DNA of 64,000 nt from Alteromonas sp. KC3 (lineage in GTDB: Bacteria > Pseudomonadota > Gammaproteobacteria > Enterobacterales > Alteromonadaceae): positions 4,402,001-4,466,000 of the forward strand of contig NZ_AP024235.1 of assembly GCF_016756315.1 (NCBI RefSeq), written 5' to 3'. Made by a program: the position numbers and the translations under genes. Positions 27,191 through 36,669 of the stretch are shown one piece after another. The notes under the pieces are model-generated. The model did no database searches, was not told the DNA's origin, and saw nothing but the letters and a program-made list of their open reading frames with translations. Within the stretch, counting starts at the first letter, position 1. The number at the start of each line of letters is the position of its first letter.

Positions 27191-27222
27191 TGCTTGCCGC
27201 AACCTTTGGTAAACGGCAAGCA
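27191..27222. terminator. Hairpin between convergent comF and M14 peptidase genes
   Basis: TGCTTGCCG (27191-27199) and CGGCAAGCA (27214-27222) form a perfect 9-bp stem with a 14-base loop. No T-run on either side. Confidence 0.5.
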
Positions 27223-27244
27223 TAAGATGCAAAACTACAAGTGG

Positions 27245-29887
27245 TTAGCGGATAAAGTGTGATTGATAGATGGCATTTGCCAACATCTTATTGGTACCGT
27301 ACCAATAGCCCCTGAACTGGGTATTGTCGGTAAAGCCAATGACCACGCCACGACCCATTTTATTGGTTGTTACCGCTGTAGTCTGTGCGATTAACGCCAC
27401 CATCGCGTTGTCACTAAACCCAGCCATCAACGGCTCATCAGTATAACGCGCAGGGGTTGTAAACGGAGACTTATCACCTTTCACAATCATATTGCTGGTT
27501 TTAAAAAGCGGCAGGGTGTCATCGTCATACCCATAGAATAAAGGGTGAGATACGTCGATATTGGCTTCAAAGACCGCACCGGCCACCAGCTTTCTTGCAT
27601 AGAGAGAAGCGCCATCGCCATAGGTTAAGTTACTTTCGTCAAAGGCGTTATCAATGGTATCGCGACTGATGAGTTCTACATCTAACCAATTGTTTTCAGC
27701 GAATAAGCGAATCGCTGACTTTTGCCCAATAACAACACCGCCCGCTTTTATCCACTGTTCTAGCTGCGTTTTCTCGCTATCTGAGAACGTATATCGACCA
27801 CTGGGAAAAATAATGTGTGTGTAACTGATCGAATCGTCAGCGAGAGCACGCCCCACATGTCGCTGCTCAACAATGCTACCTGCTAGCCCTACCTTGGTAT
27901 CAAAGTAGTGCCACATTTCACCCACTTCATATTCGCTGGTGCCTTCACCGCCTACGATAAGCACTTGAGGAGGGGTAACGGGTGCCATACTTCTACTACC
28001 CAAGTCATTCCCCATTGGCGTAAGGCCACTCTTAAAGCTGTGAACAGGCACATGTAGCTGGGACTGCGCCCGTTCGATAATTTGTGCTAAATCGACAGGC
28101 TGATTGAGCCCTTTAGGGATCACAATACTGCCAGCAGGCAATGTTGTGGTGCTATTGTCATACTGTATTGCTGAAAAAGACTTCTCTGTACTTCTTACCT
28201 TTACGCCCGCTTCTAATAAAGTTTGTAGCATGGCGGGGGCATAGTAGTGCTGCCAAGAAAAACCGTACGCATAGGCATTTTTCTGAATGGGGTTGAGGGC
28301 GTTAGTACTCAGTAATGCCCCATCTGCACGTTTAACGTCTCTGGCATCGCCTTTATCTAACGGTGAATAGTCAAGGTTAAAGGCCAGCGCTAAATTCCAC
28401 GTCGATACGTCATAAAATGTATTGTTTTCAAATGAGGTTTGCGTTGAAAAAATCGATTTCACAAGGCGATATTGTGGTTGATTTGTTGGGATATACACGG
28501 CGTGGCCTGCACCGTAGGTAGTGTCTCCTACTTTGCTTGCCTTATTCACTACGTCGTAGCGAATATTGTGCTGCTCAAGTAGTGCAACGAAAGCGTTGAG
28601 CCGCCCTAAGTCAGTGTTGGTGCCAACTACGTAACCAACCGTTTCGTCTTTAGCCGCTTGTGCTTTGGTACTTTCAACAAAGTTTGACTGATAATCTAAA
28701 ATTGCTGCTTTATTCGCTAATGCACCTTTAAACGTACTTAGTGACGTGGTGATTTGGTTTGCAATTGTATCTTTAAAAGATAGCTCGCCGTTTATCGACG
28801 ACTGTAAATGTCCGCGTGAACTGGCTTGTTCAAACAAAATACCAATACTACCGTGTAGGTCTGGATAGGTTGAACCTTTACCGGCGTAAAAATCATCGAA
28901 GGCTTCTTCGGTAAAGTACAACTTACCCTGTGCATCAAAAGCAGCAGCATGATACTGCGCAAGGGCTTCAGTGAGCGTTACATTTTCATCAGGTGTCATC
29001 GGGTTTTTACGCGAGCGCACACCAGGCTGGAAAAAGTATGTGCTGTCTGTGCCCATTTCGTGAAAGTCGGTAAGCACATGTGGACGCCATTTGTGAAACT
29101 GCTTTATACGCGCTTGTGATTCAGGGTGTGCTAATAGCAACCAATCTCGGTTTAAATCAAACCAATAATGATTAGTACGGCCTGATGGCCACCCCTCATC
29201 GTGTTCTCTGTGACGAGAATCCGCGACTAGCTGCTTGCCCTTATGCATATTTGCCCATTGTGCAAATCGAGAAAGTCCGTCGGGGTTGAAAGAAGGATCA
29301 AAGAGCACAATATTGTTGTTCAACAAGGCGTCTATTTCGTCGCCCTGTGCAGCAGCAAGATAGTAGGCAAGTGCAAGAGACGCATTAGAACCTGACGGCT
29401 CATTACCGTGAATGCTGTAACCCATGTAAAAGACTAGCGGCGCATTGTCACTGACTGATTTGCCGCTTTCCATCGCTTCGATATGCGCTTGGCGCATTGC
29501 GTCTAGGTTATTGCGGTTTTTGGGCGCTGTAATGGTAAGTAGCACCAAAGGACGATTTTCGTGGGTTCGGCCAGTCTCTTCGATGGTAATGCGGTCTGAC
29601 GTTTCAGCTAAACGCTGCATGTAATCTACAAGTTGATCGTGACGCACATGCCATTCACCAATGTTGGCGCCTAGTACTGACTCAGGGGTAGGAATAGCTG
29701 GATTGTAGGTAACAGAGTCGGGTAAGTAGGCCTGTACGGGTTTCCCTCCCACATCGGGGGTAACAGTAATTGGCGTAGCATACGCATTGTTACTATTGAA
29801 GGCACCTAAGGTCAGGGCGCTAAAAGCGAGCGTTGTTGCCAACGCAAGGCGGCTCTTTTGGGCGCATTTGTACAGATTTACTAGCAT
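27245..29887 (-). CDS. Secreted M14 family zinc carboxypeptidase
   Basis: A large exported metallopeptidase of 880 residues. A signal peptide (about 1-37, ending AYATP) is followed by the M14 carboxypeptidase domain, with the zinc ligands His160 and Glu163 in SIHGNEPSG, the substrate-binding NRDW region (WFDLNRDWLLL) and LTDFHEMGTDSTYFF, which carries the third zinc His. The C-terminal half (about 420-880) continues with a domain that has an AmiC/ThuA-like glutamine amidotransferase-like flavour (VLIVGGEGTSEYEVGEMWHY), common in these long marine M14 proteins. Probably degrades peptides in the periplasm or outside. It is inserted between comF and nfuA, which are near neighbours in enterobacteria. 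Confidence 0.88.
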   Translation of the reverse strand: MLVNLYKCAQKSRLALATTLAFSALTLGAFNSNNAYATPITVTPDVGGKPVQAYLPDSVTYNPAIPTPESVLGANIGEWHVRHDQLVDYMQRLAETSDRITIEETGRTHENRPLVLLTITAPKNRNNLDAMRQAHIEAMESGKSVSDNAPLVFYMGYSIHGNEPSGSNASLALAYYLAAAQGDEIDALLNNNIVLFDPSFNPDGLSRFAQWANMHKGKQLVADSRHREHDEGWPSGRTNHYWFDLNRDWLLLAHPESQARIKQFHKWRPHVLTDFHEMGTDSTYFFQPGVRSRKNPMTPDENVTLTEALAQYHAAAFDAQGKLYFTEEAFDDFYAGKGSTYPDLHGSIGILFEQASSRGHLQSSINGELSFKDTIANQITTSLSTFKGALANKAAILDYQSNFVESTKAQAAKDETVGYVVGTNTDLGRLNAFVALLEQHNIRYDVVNKASKVGDTTYGAGHAVYIPTNQPQYRLVKSIFSTQTSFENNTFYDVSTWNLALAFNLDYSPLDKGDARDVKRADGALLSTNALNPIQKNAYAYGFSWQHYYAPAMLQTLLEAGVKVRSTEKSFSAIQYDNSTTTLPAGSIVIPKGLNQPVDLAQIIERAQSQLHVPVHSFKSGLTPMGNDLGSRSMAPVTPPQVLIVGGEGTSEYEVGEMWHYFDTKVGLAGSIVEQRHVGRALADDSISYTHIIFPSGRYTFSDSEKTQLEQWIKAGGVVIGQKSAIRLFAENNWLDVELISRDTIDNAFDESNLTYGDGASLYARKLVAGAVFEANIDVSHPLFYGYDDDTLPLFKTSNMIVKGDKSPFTTPARYTDEPLMAGFSDNAMVALIAQTTAVTTNKMGRGVVIGFTDNTQFRGYWYGTNKMLANAIYQSHFIR

Positions 29888-30047
29888 CGCGTTTCCCGTC
29901 TTGTTGTTATAGCTGAAATGCCGTTACAGAAGTAATGCTTTCAACAAATTCGATTTACTGAAATAATTTATTTAATTAATACCTGACTGTTTTACTCAGG
30001 TAAATTTGATACACTAATCCAAATTTTCAAATATGTAGGACTTGCTG

Positions 30048-30626
30048 ATGATTACTATATCAGAAGAAGCCCAGGCTCACTTCGTAAAACTGCTGAGTAA
30101 ACAAGAGTCTGGCACGAATATTCGTGTATTCGTCGTAAACCCAGGCACATCGTCGGCAGAGTGTGGCGTGTCCTATTGTCCACCTGACGCAGTTGAACCT
30201 ACTGATACGCGATTACCGTTCAATGGGTTTGATGCAGTGGTCGACGAAGAGAGTGCACCTTACCTCGACGAAGCAGAAATCGATTATGTCACTGACCAAA
30301 TGGGCTCTCAGCTTACGCTAAAAGCACCTAATGCCAAAGCACGCAAGGTGGCCGACGATGCCCCACTTGCTGAGCGCATCAACTACATGATCGAGTCTGA
30401 AATTAATCCTCAGTTGGCGAGTCACGGTGGCAACGTAGTACTTACTGAGCTGACTGACGATGGCTACGCCATTCTTCAATTCGGCGGCGGCTGTAATGGT
30501 TGCTCGATGGTAGACGTAACGCTTAAAGAAGGCATTGAAAAGCAAATGCTTGAACAGTTCGCAGGCGAATTAAACGGTGTACGTGACGCAACAGAACACC
30601 AAGCTGGCGAGCACTCTTACTACTAG
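30048..30626 (+). CDS. nfuA: Fe-S biogenesis protein NfuA
   Basis: A carrier that delivers [4Fe-4S] clusters to target enzymes, important under oxidative stress or iron limitation. 192 residues: an N-terminal degenerate A-type domain ([21 protein letters not shown]) and a C-terminal Nfu domain with the cluster-binding pair Cys149 and Cys152 ([11 protein letters not shown]). The ATG at 30048 has AGGA 8 bases upstream; a TTG two codons earlier is less likely. Followed by a small membrane-protein gene after a UUCG hairpin. Confidence 0.93.
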   Translation: MITISEEAQAHFVKLLSKQESGTNIRVFVVNPGTSSAECGVSYCPPDAVEPTDTRLPFNGFDAVVDEESAPYLDEAEIDYVTDQMGSQLTLKAPNAKARKVADDAPLAERINYMIESEINPQLASHGGNVVLTELTDDGYAILQFGGGCNGCSMVDVTLKEGIEKQMLEQFAGELNGVRDATEHQAGEHSYY

Positions 30627-30641
30627 GCGAGTTCGCTCGCC
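30626..30641 (+). terminator. UUCG-tetraloop hairpin at the nfuA stop
   Basis: GGCGAG and CTCGCC pair around TTCG, beginning at the last base of the nfuA stop codon. No T-run follows, so it may protect the 3' end of nfuA mRNA or limit read-through into the next gene rather than act as a full terminator. Confidence 0.5.
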
Positions 30642-30658
30642 CAGTAGCGGTAGCGTTT

Positions 30659-30895
30659 ATGCTATTTCTCTTTAACGATATACACCAATGCTGGCAACGC
30701 TTTAAAGTTGGATTATCCATTTTCGTTGTCGGCGCGGTGTCGCTTTTCGCTATTGGCCACTTTTCCGCGTTTTTCCATTACGCGTCGCTTACTATCCTTT
30801 TTGTAGGCTTCGGATATGCCATGCTTGGCTATATCGGTATTTTCATTCAACGTTTTTCGTTTATAAAAAATAAAAAGCCGCCACCTAAATTTTAA
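30659..30895 (+). CDS. Small two-helix membrane protein
   Basis: A 78-residue protein with two strongly hydrophobic helices (about 17-35 and 38-62) and a basic, proline-ending tail (KNKKPPPKF). I do not recognise a family. It is 32 bases after nfuA on the same strand and may be co-transcribed through the intervening hairpin. The ribosome site is weak. Function unknown. Confidence 0.6.
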   Translation: MLFLFNDIHQCWQRFKVGLSIFVVGAVSLFAIGHFSAFFHYASLTILFVGFGYAMLGYIGIFIQRFSFIKNKKPPPKF

Positions 30896-31011
30896 TGTTC
30901 AAAGCGCTCGCTTTAGATACTGCATACTTGTAAACCACAACATACTTGTAAACCCACTTATTCCGCTGCACAGTAGAACCTTGGATACTACTTTAAAGGG
31001 AGATGCTGGTT

Positions 31012-31710
31012 ATGAAGAAGCTTGGTCTAATAGGCGGTATGAGCTGGGAATCTACGGTAAGTTACTACCAAGCAATAAATCGTGGCGTCAATGCTAGCCT
31101 CGGCGGTTTGCATAGTGCCAAGCTCCTCCTTAGCAGCGTAGATTTCGCGCTGATTGAACGGCTTCAACATGAAGGCCAATGGGATGAAATGGCCAATATG
31201 CTCAGTGAAGAAGCTGTTTGTCTCGCTAGTGCTGGTGCCGAGGCTATCCTCATTTGTACTAACACCATGCACAAAGTAGCTGATGCTGTTGAAGGTGCTG
31301 TCACTGTTCCACTTTTGCATATAGCCGACGCCACAGGGACGGCTTTGCAGCAACAAGGCATTTCGAAAGTAGGGTTACTCGGCACGCAATTTACCATGGA
31401 GCAAACCTTTTACTCTGGTCGATTGAAAGAAAAGTTTGATATTGATGTCGTCATTCCCGATCAGGCGCAACGACGTATTATACACAGCGTTATTTATGAA
31501 CAATTATGCAAGGGCGTGATTTGTGTTGAGTCGCGTAAGGCGTATATTGAGATCATTAATGCACTGTGTGAACAAGGTGCCCAAGGCGTTATTTTGGGGT
31601 GCACAGAAATTGCGTTATTAGTACAACAAGAGCACACCTCAGTTCGTCTTTTTGACACCACTGCTATTCATGCACAAGCCGCAGTGGCATTTGCGCTCGC
31701 GCAAGACTAA
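31012..31710 (+). CDS. Aspartate/glutamate racemase family protein
   Basis: A PLP-independent amino-acid racemase of 232 residues. The start KKLGLIGGMSWEST is typical of the aspartate racemase/YgeA group, and the two catalytic cysteines are Cys82 (ICTNTMH) and Cys197 (LGCTEI). The natural amino acid cannot be told; YgeA-type enzymes are broad-range. The ATG at 31012 has GGGAG 9 bases upstream, while the ATG at 31003 touches the ribosome site and is rejected. It heads a short same-strand run with the VOC and methyltransferase genes. Confidence 0.87.
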   Translation: MKKLGLIGGMSWESTVSYYQAINRGVNASLGGLHSAKLLLSSVDFALIERLQHEGQWDEMANMLSEEAVCLASAGAEAILICTNTMHKVADAVEGAVTVPLLHIADATGTALQQQGISKVGLLGTQFTMEQTFYSGRLKEKFDIDVVIPDQAQRRIIHSVIYEQLCKGVICVESRKAYIEIINALCEQGAQGVILGCTEIALLVQQEHTSVRLFDTTAIHAQAAVAFALAQD

Positions 31711-31752
31711 AGACAAATCGAGGTCCTCCTTAACAACTAAAAGGACACTATC

Positions 31753-32133
31753 ATGTTTAGCCATGTAATGATTGGAGCCAACGACTTAGACGCATCGAAG
31801 CGATTTTATGACGCCATATTAGGTATTTTGGGTTACGACGAAGGCGTTTTTGACGAGTACGGACGGGTTTTTTACTACACACCCAAAGGAATTTTAGCGT
31901 TAACCAAGCCGATTAATGGCGAAGCGGCAACGCATGGCAATGGTACAACACTTGGGCTGGCGGCACGCACACCAGATATCGTTGATGAATGGCATAAAGT
32001 CGGTTGCGAAAACGGTGGTATAGCATGTGAAGATCCACCGGGCATACGTGGCAATGACAAGCGACAACTGTATCTTGCGTACCTGCGTGATCCTGCGGGC
32101 AACAAACTGTGTGCTACTCACGTTATTCGTTAG
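31753..32133 (+). CDS. VOC family (glyoxalase-like) protein
   Basis: A 126-residue single-domain vicinal-oxygen-chelate protein: it opens MFSHVMIGANDLDASKRFYDAI, the usual glyoxalase/bleomycin-resistance fold start, and closes YLRDPAGNKLCATHV. Candidate metal ligands are His4 and the C-terminal strand residue. These proteins work as dimers, as dioxygenase-like or lyase-like enzymes or as binding proteins; the substrate is unknown. AAGGA is upstream of the ATG. Confidence 0.85.
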   Translation: MFSHVMIGANDLDASKRFYDAILGILGYDEGVFDEYGRVFYYTPKGILALTKPINGEAATHGNGTTLGLAARTPDIVDEWHKVGCENGGIACEDPPGIRGNDKRQLYLAYLRDPAGNKLCATHVIR

Positions 32134-32167
32134 TAGCCCGAGAATAATAGCAATAAGGAACTAGCGT

Positions 32168-32782
32168 GTGACACCAGAGCAAACAGGGCAGGCCTACGAC
32201 AGCATCACACATTTGTGGACCAGAGACGGCTTTAACCGTGAAAATGGGCTTGCTGCCTATGAAAAAGCCCTGTCCTTTTTGCCTGCGCACCTAGTAGAAG
32301 AAAATGGTACTGCGTTAGACGTGGGTTGTGGCTGTACTAACCGCTTTATCCCAATTATTGAAACTGCCGGGCTTAGTTATGAAGGTATTGATATATCAGA
32401 GAAAATGTTAAAAATCGCGCGTACATCAATGCCTGCCCATACATTTCACCAAGGTGATATCTGTACGTTTGAACTGCCCAAGCACTATGCATTTATCAGC
32501 GCATGGGACAGTTTTTGGCACCTTCCTTTAGCGCAGCATGCCCCCGTACTCAAAAAGCTGGTTGAAAACTTACCCTCAAAAGGTGTACTTCTTTTCAGCT
32601 GTGGTGGTGTGGACGAATCGGGTAGCCATACGAATACAACCATGGGGCCAGAAGTCTACTATGCGTCTTTAGGCATAAATGGGTATATCTCGTGGCTTCT
32701 AGAGTTAGGTTGCCACATTAGACACCTTGAATACGACCAATATCCTGAACAACACACTGTAGTTGTAGCGCAAAAACAATAG
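32168..32782 (+). CDS. Class I SAM-dependent methyltransferase
   Basis: A 204-residue small-molecule-type methyltransferase. The SAM-binding motif I is ALDVGCGCTNRF (DVGCG at 51-55), motif II acid in YEGIDISEKML, and HQGDICTFELP precedes motif IV. The substrate is unknown. The start is GTG with AAGGA 6-8 bases upstream. Last gene of the racemase-VOC-methyltransferase run; it converges with the MATE gene 18 bases on. Confidence 0.85.
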   Translation: MTPEQTGQAYDSITHLWTRDGFNRENGLAAYEKALSFLPAHLVEENGTALDVGCGCTNRFIPIIETAGLSYEGIDISEKMLKIARTSMPAHTFHQGDICTFELPKHYAFISAWDSFWHLPLAQHAPVLKKLVENLPSKGVLLFSCGGVDESGSHTNTTMGPEVYYASLGINGYISWLLELGCHIRHLEYDQYPEQHTVVVAQKQ

Positions 32783-32800
32783 GGCATGTCTATAAGTAGG

Positions 32801-34126
32801 CTACGCCAACTTGTCCATTCTATAGAACGTCCACCCCAATGTAACACCCCGCGCAAATAAGAACGCAAGCAAGGCATACCACAAACTAACATTGCCTTGA
32901 TGTTGCGTGATATACCAAATAGGGAAAAAGACAAACAGTGCACTTATCACCATGGTATTACGCATCGACTCTGCGCACGTAAGACCCACAAATACACCGT
33001 CGTATAAAAAGCACCAATGTCCCAGCAAAGGCAATAAAACCATTAAGGGTAAGTAGGGAAGTGCAGCGTCGATAATAGCCACATGCTGCGTCAGTAACGC
33101 AACGATACGCTCACCCGCAAACAAAAATACAACACTGTAGAGTACTGCAAACAGTGACGACCACAGTAGCCCTTGATATGTCCGCCGATTGATTTCGTGG
33201 ACGTTCCTTGCACCTTTCGCTTCTCCGACCAAGGCTTCTACCCCGTATGCTATACCGTCAAGTCCAAGCGCGATAAGCACGAAAAACTGCATAAGTATGG
33301 CATTCACCGCTGCAGGTACTTCGCCATACCGCGCGCCTTGAATAGTTAAAAATGCTAAACAGGCCTGAAGCGCTAGATTGCGAATGAGCATGTCACCATT
33401 AAGCTTCAGCAGCACTTTACGTGCAGCGCGGTTAAACCACGCAGCTGAAATAGACACATCACCCACGCATTTAAGGGCAACTGCCAATGACATTACCGCC
33501 ATACTGTATTCAGCGATAACGCTGGCATAAGCCACACCAGCAACCGACAAACCAAGACCAAATACAAATAAGACGTCTAGGCCGGCATTCAATAGGTTAC
33601 CGACAATTTGTATAGTCATTACGCTGCGCGTTTTTTGCTGACCCACCAGCCACCCTACTAGCGCTAAATTCAGCATAGCAGCAGGCGCACCCCATACTCG
33701 TGCGTAAAAATAGTCACTGAGGTGGGTAGCGACATTTACATTCGGGTTAGTAAGATTCAAACCAACTTGGACAATCGGTTTTTGGAAGGCCAGTATGCTA
33801 ATACCAAGAACAAGTGCAACCGCAATGGTCTGCCACAACACTTTCGCCGATTCATAGTGTGCTTCGTTACTGCCTTTGGCCTGAGCACTTAAGCCTGTTG
33901 ATGACATTCTCAAAAAGCCGCATACCCAATATATTTGCGTCAATATTAGTGCACCTATCGATGCACCTGCTAACATAGCGGGCATTGACATATGCCCCAG
34001 TACAGCGGTGTCGACTAGGCCAAGTAACGGGGTTGTAATATTTGCCAGAATCATTGGCAATGCCAAGGCAAGTAGCCGCGTATGATCGCTGAAAAAAGCA
34101 GGCTGAGCATTGGAAGAGCGAGGCAT
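32801..34126 (-). CDS. dinF: MATE family efflux transporter, DinF type
   Basis: An inner-membrane cation-coupled drug/metabolite exporter with about 12 hydrophobic helices in two halves. The opening LALALPMILANITTPLLGLVDTAVLGHM is the DinF-branch signature. In E. coli dinF is part of the lexA SOS operon; here it is 11 kb from lexA and I see no SOS box in front of it, so SOS control is not indicated. Two starts are possible (34126 or 34147); the first has AGAGAT upstream and resembles the DinF N-terminus. Divergent from the deacetylase gene with 58 bases between the start codons. Confidence 0.87.
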   Translation of the reverse strand: MPRSSNAQPAFFSDHTRLLALALPMILANITTPLLGLVDTAVLGHMSMPAMLAGASIGALILTQIYWVCGFLRMSSTGLSAQAKGSNEAHYESAKVLWQTIAVALVLGISILAFQKPIVQVGLNLTNPNVNVATHLSDYFYARVWGAPAAMLNLALVGWLVGQQKTRSVMTIQIVGNLLNAGLDVLFVFGLGLSVAGVAYASVIAEYSMAVMSLAVALKCVGDVSISAAWFNRAARKVLLKLNGDMLIRNLALQACLAFLTIQGARYGEVPAAVNAILMQFFVLIALGLDGIAYGVEALVGEAKGARNVHEINRRTYQGLLWSSLFAVLYSVVFLFAGERIVALLTQHVAIIDAALPYLPLMVLLPLLGHWCFLYDGVFVGLTCAESMRNTMVISALFVFFPIWYITQHQGNVSLWYALLAFLFARGVTLGWTFYRMDKLA

Positions 34127-34184
34127 TCTGTGATCTCTGTTTTGCATTAACGGTTATAAAATGGCATTAAGGAAGGAGTGTATC

Positions 34185-35324
34185 ATGCTAATCAATTTAA
34201 TTCGGTCTTGGATAAGGTCCTCAGCATCCTTGAATTCGGTCCCATCCCCCGCGTCTATGATGACTATAGTGTGCGCCACTTTATTCGGTGTTATCTCACT
34301 AATCGCAACCGCGTCATCGTCCGACCAAGCGCCACCTATACCCAATGCGACTATTTTGCTGTATCACCATGTATCAAATGAAACGCCACCAAGCACCAGT
34401 ATTTCTCCAAGTGATTTCAAAGCACATATGGAATACTTAAAGGCCAATCACACCGTCGTGCCCCTACAAGATGTTGTGGCCGCACTTAAGGCCAATACGC
34501 CCTTACCAGATAAAGCGGTCGCCATCACGTTTGATGACGGCTTTGCCAATATTTTGGAAAATGCCCACCCAGTACTGACTAATATGGACTTTCCTTACAC
34601 CATATTTATCAACCCAGATGAAATCGACGTGGGCCCTAAACAGCTAACGTGGGAACAAGTTAAGCGTATGTTGAATGACGGGGTAACCTTTGCCAACCAC
34701 ACGCTAGATCACCTGCATATGCTCAATGATGAGCAGTCGTTGGGCGAATCGGTATGGCTGGATAAAGTGTGGCAAAACGTGGCGAGCGCTGAACGCAAAA
34801 TAAATGACCAAATTGGTGTCAGCTTAAAGTACTTAGCCTACCCTTTTGGCGAGTACAACCTCAGCTTAGCAGCAAAGTTAAAAGAAGAGGGCTACGTTGG
34901 TTTTGGACAACATTCAGGCGCAGTAGGGCCGCATAGCGACTTACAAGCACTACCTCGGTTTCCAGCAGCTGGCCCCTACGCCAACCTTAATAGTTTAAAG
35001 ACAAAGTTAAACAGTCTGGCTATGCCTGTTACGCACTCATCACTTCAAGAACCTCGCTTAACAGATCGTAAGCTTAGCGACCCTATCACTCTTACAATAG
35101 AAAGTGATGATATGCGCACCTCACAGGTCACGTGCTTTTTTAAAGGTGATGCCATTGAGACCCGAAGTAAAGGCAATACCGTGTCTTTTCGCATTAACGA
35201 CACACTGCCAATAGGTCGCTCTCGCATAAACTGTACCGCCCCATCAATAAAAGCGCAGGGACGATACTACTGGTATTCACAGCCATTCTTTATTGCTGAT
35301 AAAGCGGGGCGATACCCTGACTAA
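34185..35324 (+). CDS. Polysaccharide deacetylase family protein
   Basis: A 379-residue exported NodB-fold carbohydrate esterase. A membrane or signal segment (about 25-44) is followed by LLYHHVS, the metal motif TFDDG (115-119) and the second metal motif NHTLDH (His172 and His176), then LAYPFGEYN. It probably removes acetyl groups from a cell-surface or environmental polysaccharide. The C-terminal ~90 residues form an extra domain of beta type (ITLTIESDDMRTSQVTCFF). GGAAGGAG lies 7 bases before the chosen ATG. Confidence 0.87.
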   Translation: MLINLIRSWIRSSASLNSVPSPASMMTIVCATLFGVISLIATASSSDQAPPIPNATILLYHHVSNETPPSTSISPSDFKAHMEYLKANHTVVPLQDVVAALKANTPLPDKAVAITFDDGFANILENAHPVLTNMDFPYTIFINPDEIDVGPKQLTWEQVKRMLNDGVTFANHTLDHLHMLNDEQSLGESVWLDKVWQNVASAERKINDQIGVSLKYLAYPFGEYNLSLAAKLKEEGYVGFGQHSGAVGPHSDLQALPRFPAAGPYANLNSLKTKLNSLAMPVTHSSLQEPRLTDRKLSDPITLTIESDDMRTSQVTCFFKGDAIETRSKGNTVSFRINDTLPIGRSRINCTAPSIKAQGRYYWYSQPFFIADKAGRYPD

Positions 35325-35429
35325 ACAGTAACGCAAAAACACGGCTTGCCTTTCGCATTAATTCACATCAAGAGGTAAGCCACGTTGATGCTGTTACATT
35401 AGCGCTCACGTATATAAGAAAACGTTTAC

Positions 35430-36017
35430 CTAAACATCACGGGCAAAACGAATAAAACCTTTGTTAATAGACTCTTCGCTAAAACCGACATGTTGGTAAA
35501 AGCGAATAGCGTCCACATTGGCCAACTCGACATCAAGTACAAGCTTTCGCTTTTTCAGCTTTTCTGCTCTTTTGTGCATTGCGTCGACTAAAGCAGTGCC
35601 AATACCTTTGCGCTGACCTGTCGGGGCGATTGCAAGGTGCCCAAGCATAAGTTCAGTATTGTCAGGCGGCGTTAAATTGACTGCGACCGTCTGATTGCGC
35701 ATCAGTACGTTCATCGCTTCATCAAGTGTGAAATACGAGGTGATGCTATCAAGTGTAGCGCGGTCAAATGCTGCCCCTAACTTGCTATGCCAGGAAGTGA
35801 TAACCCCAAGTACTTCACCTTCTTTCTCAGCAACCCAGTGATTGTTGTAGCCATATTGACCACCACCCAGTTGCCATGCATGAAAAAGGTACCCTTCAGC
35901 GGTTTTATTTTGATTGTGTCCGAAAATAGAAGTTAATAATGACTCCGCAGCGCTGAGAATAAGTGGAGTCGTTTGAGCGGCATCAGACGCCACTCCTAGC
36001 CTGATTTTGATATCCAT
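35430..36017 (-). CDS. GNAT family N-acetyltransferase
   Basis: A 195-residue acetyltransferase. The acetyl-CoA-binding motif A is LAIAPTGQRKGIGTALVDAM, and the substrate-side strand and last motif are RFYQHVGFSEE. The acceptor is unknown; the N-terminal half differs from ribosomal-protein acetyltransferases. It begins 4 bases after the sco gene stop and so is the last gene of the cox assembly operon, although its link to respiration is not clear. Confidence 0.82.
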   Translation of the reverse strand: MDIKIRLGVASDAAQTTPLILSAAESLLTSIFGHNQNKTAEGYLFHAWQLGGGQYGYNNHWVAEKEGEVLGVITSWHSKLGAAFDRATLDSITSYFTLDEAMNVLMRNQTVAVNLTPPDNTELMLGHLAIAPTGQRKGIGTALVDAMHKRAEKLKKRKLVLDVELANVDAIRFYQHVGFSEESINKGFIRFARDV

Positions 36018-36021
36018 ATTA

Positions 36022-36669
36022 CTACTTCGAGATTATAACTGGCATATCTTCCAGTATTTGCTGAGAATCACTTATCGACAGCTTTCCTGGCTCTCTTCTG
36101 GGTTTAAATCTTCCTATCACCCTGGCTTGTGGGTCGATAAGTACGACAGACGCACTATGGTCAACTAAGTAGTTCGGATTGTCAGTACTTTCAGCAATTG
36201 CGTACATCATGCCCAAGTTGCGAACGAAAGGAAAAAGGGCTTTGTGCTCACCAGTAACTGCAACGAACTCTTTATTAAAATAGCTCACATATTCAGAAAG
36301 TCTATTTATTGAGTCACGTTTTGGGTCAACAGACACAAATATAACACGGATAGGCTCGTCACTTTCTATCGCTTGAAGCTGCGGGTATACGCTGTTGAGT
36401 TCAGCCATGGTAGTTGGGCAAATATCAGGGCAAAAAGTATAGCCGACAAAAACCAGACTCCATTGGCCTTGTAGTGAACTATTCGTAAAGCTATTACCTT
36501 GATGATCGGTTAGCGAAAATGGTGATAGCGCTCTAGGCTCGGGGTAAGCCTGAAAATGTTTAGGCTGGTGCTTATTGTCAGCATTTGGTGGGGCGATATA
36601 AAGCGCCCCAACAATGCCCACACACAGTGCAACAAATGCGACTATTCCAACTAAAATCCGTTGATTCAT
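36022..36669 (-). CDS. SCO family copper chaperone
   Basis: Delivers copper to the CuA site of cytochrome oxidase subunit II. 215 residues: one N-terminal membrane anchor (about 4-25), a thioredoxin fold with the copper/thiol pair Cys80 and Cys84 (FCPDICP) and the third ligand His in [12 protein letters not shown]. The ATG overlaps the cyoE stop in an ATGA junction, so translation is coupled. It lies with coxB, its likely target, in the same cluster. Confidence 0.92.
   Translation of the reverse strand: MNQRILVGIVAFVALCVGIVGALYIAPPNADNKHQPKHFQAYPEPRALSPFSLTDHQGNSFTNSSLQGQWSLVFVGYTFCPDICPTTMAELNSVYPQLQAIESDEPIRVIFVSVDPKRDSINRLSEYVSYFNKEFVAVTGEHKALFPFVRNLGMMYAIAESTDNPNYLVDHSASVVLIDPQARVIGRFKPRREPGKLSISDSQQILEDMPVIISK

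Noticed and set aside
32801..34126. dinF as an SOS gene
   Set aside because: No CTGT-N8-ACAG box was seen in the short divergent promoter region, and it is far from lexA.
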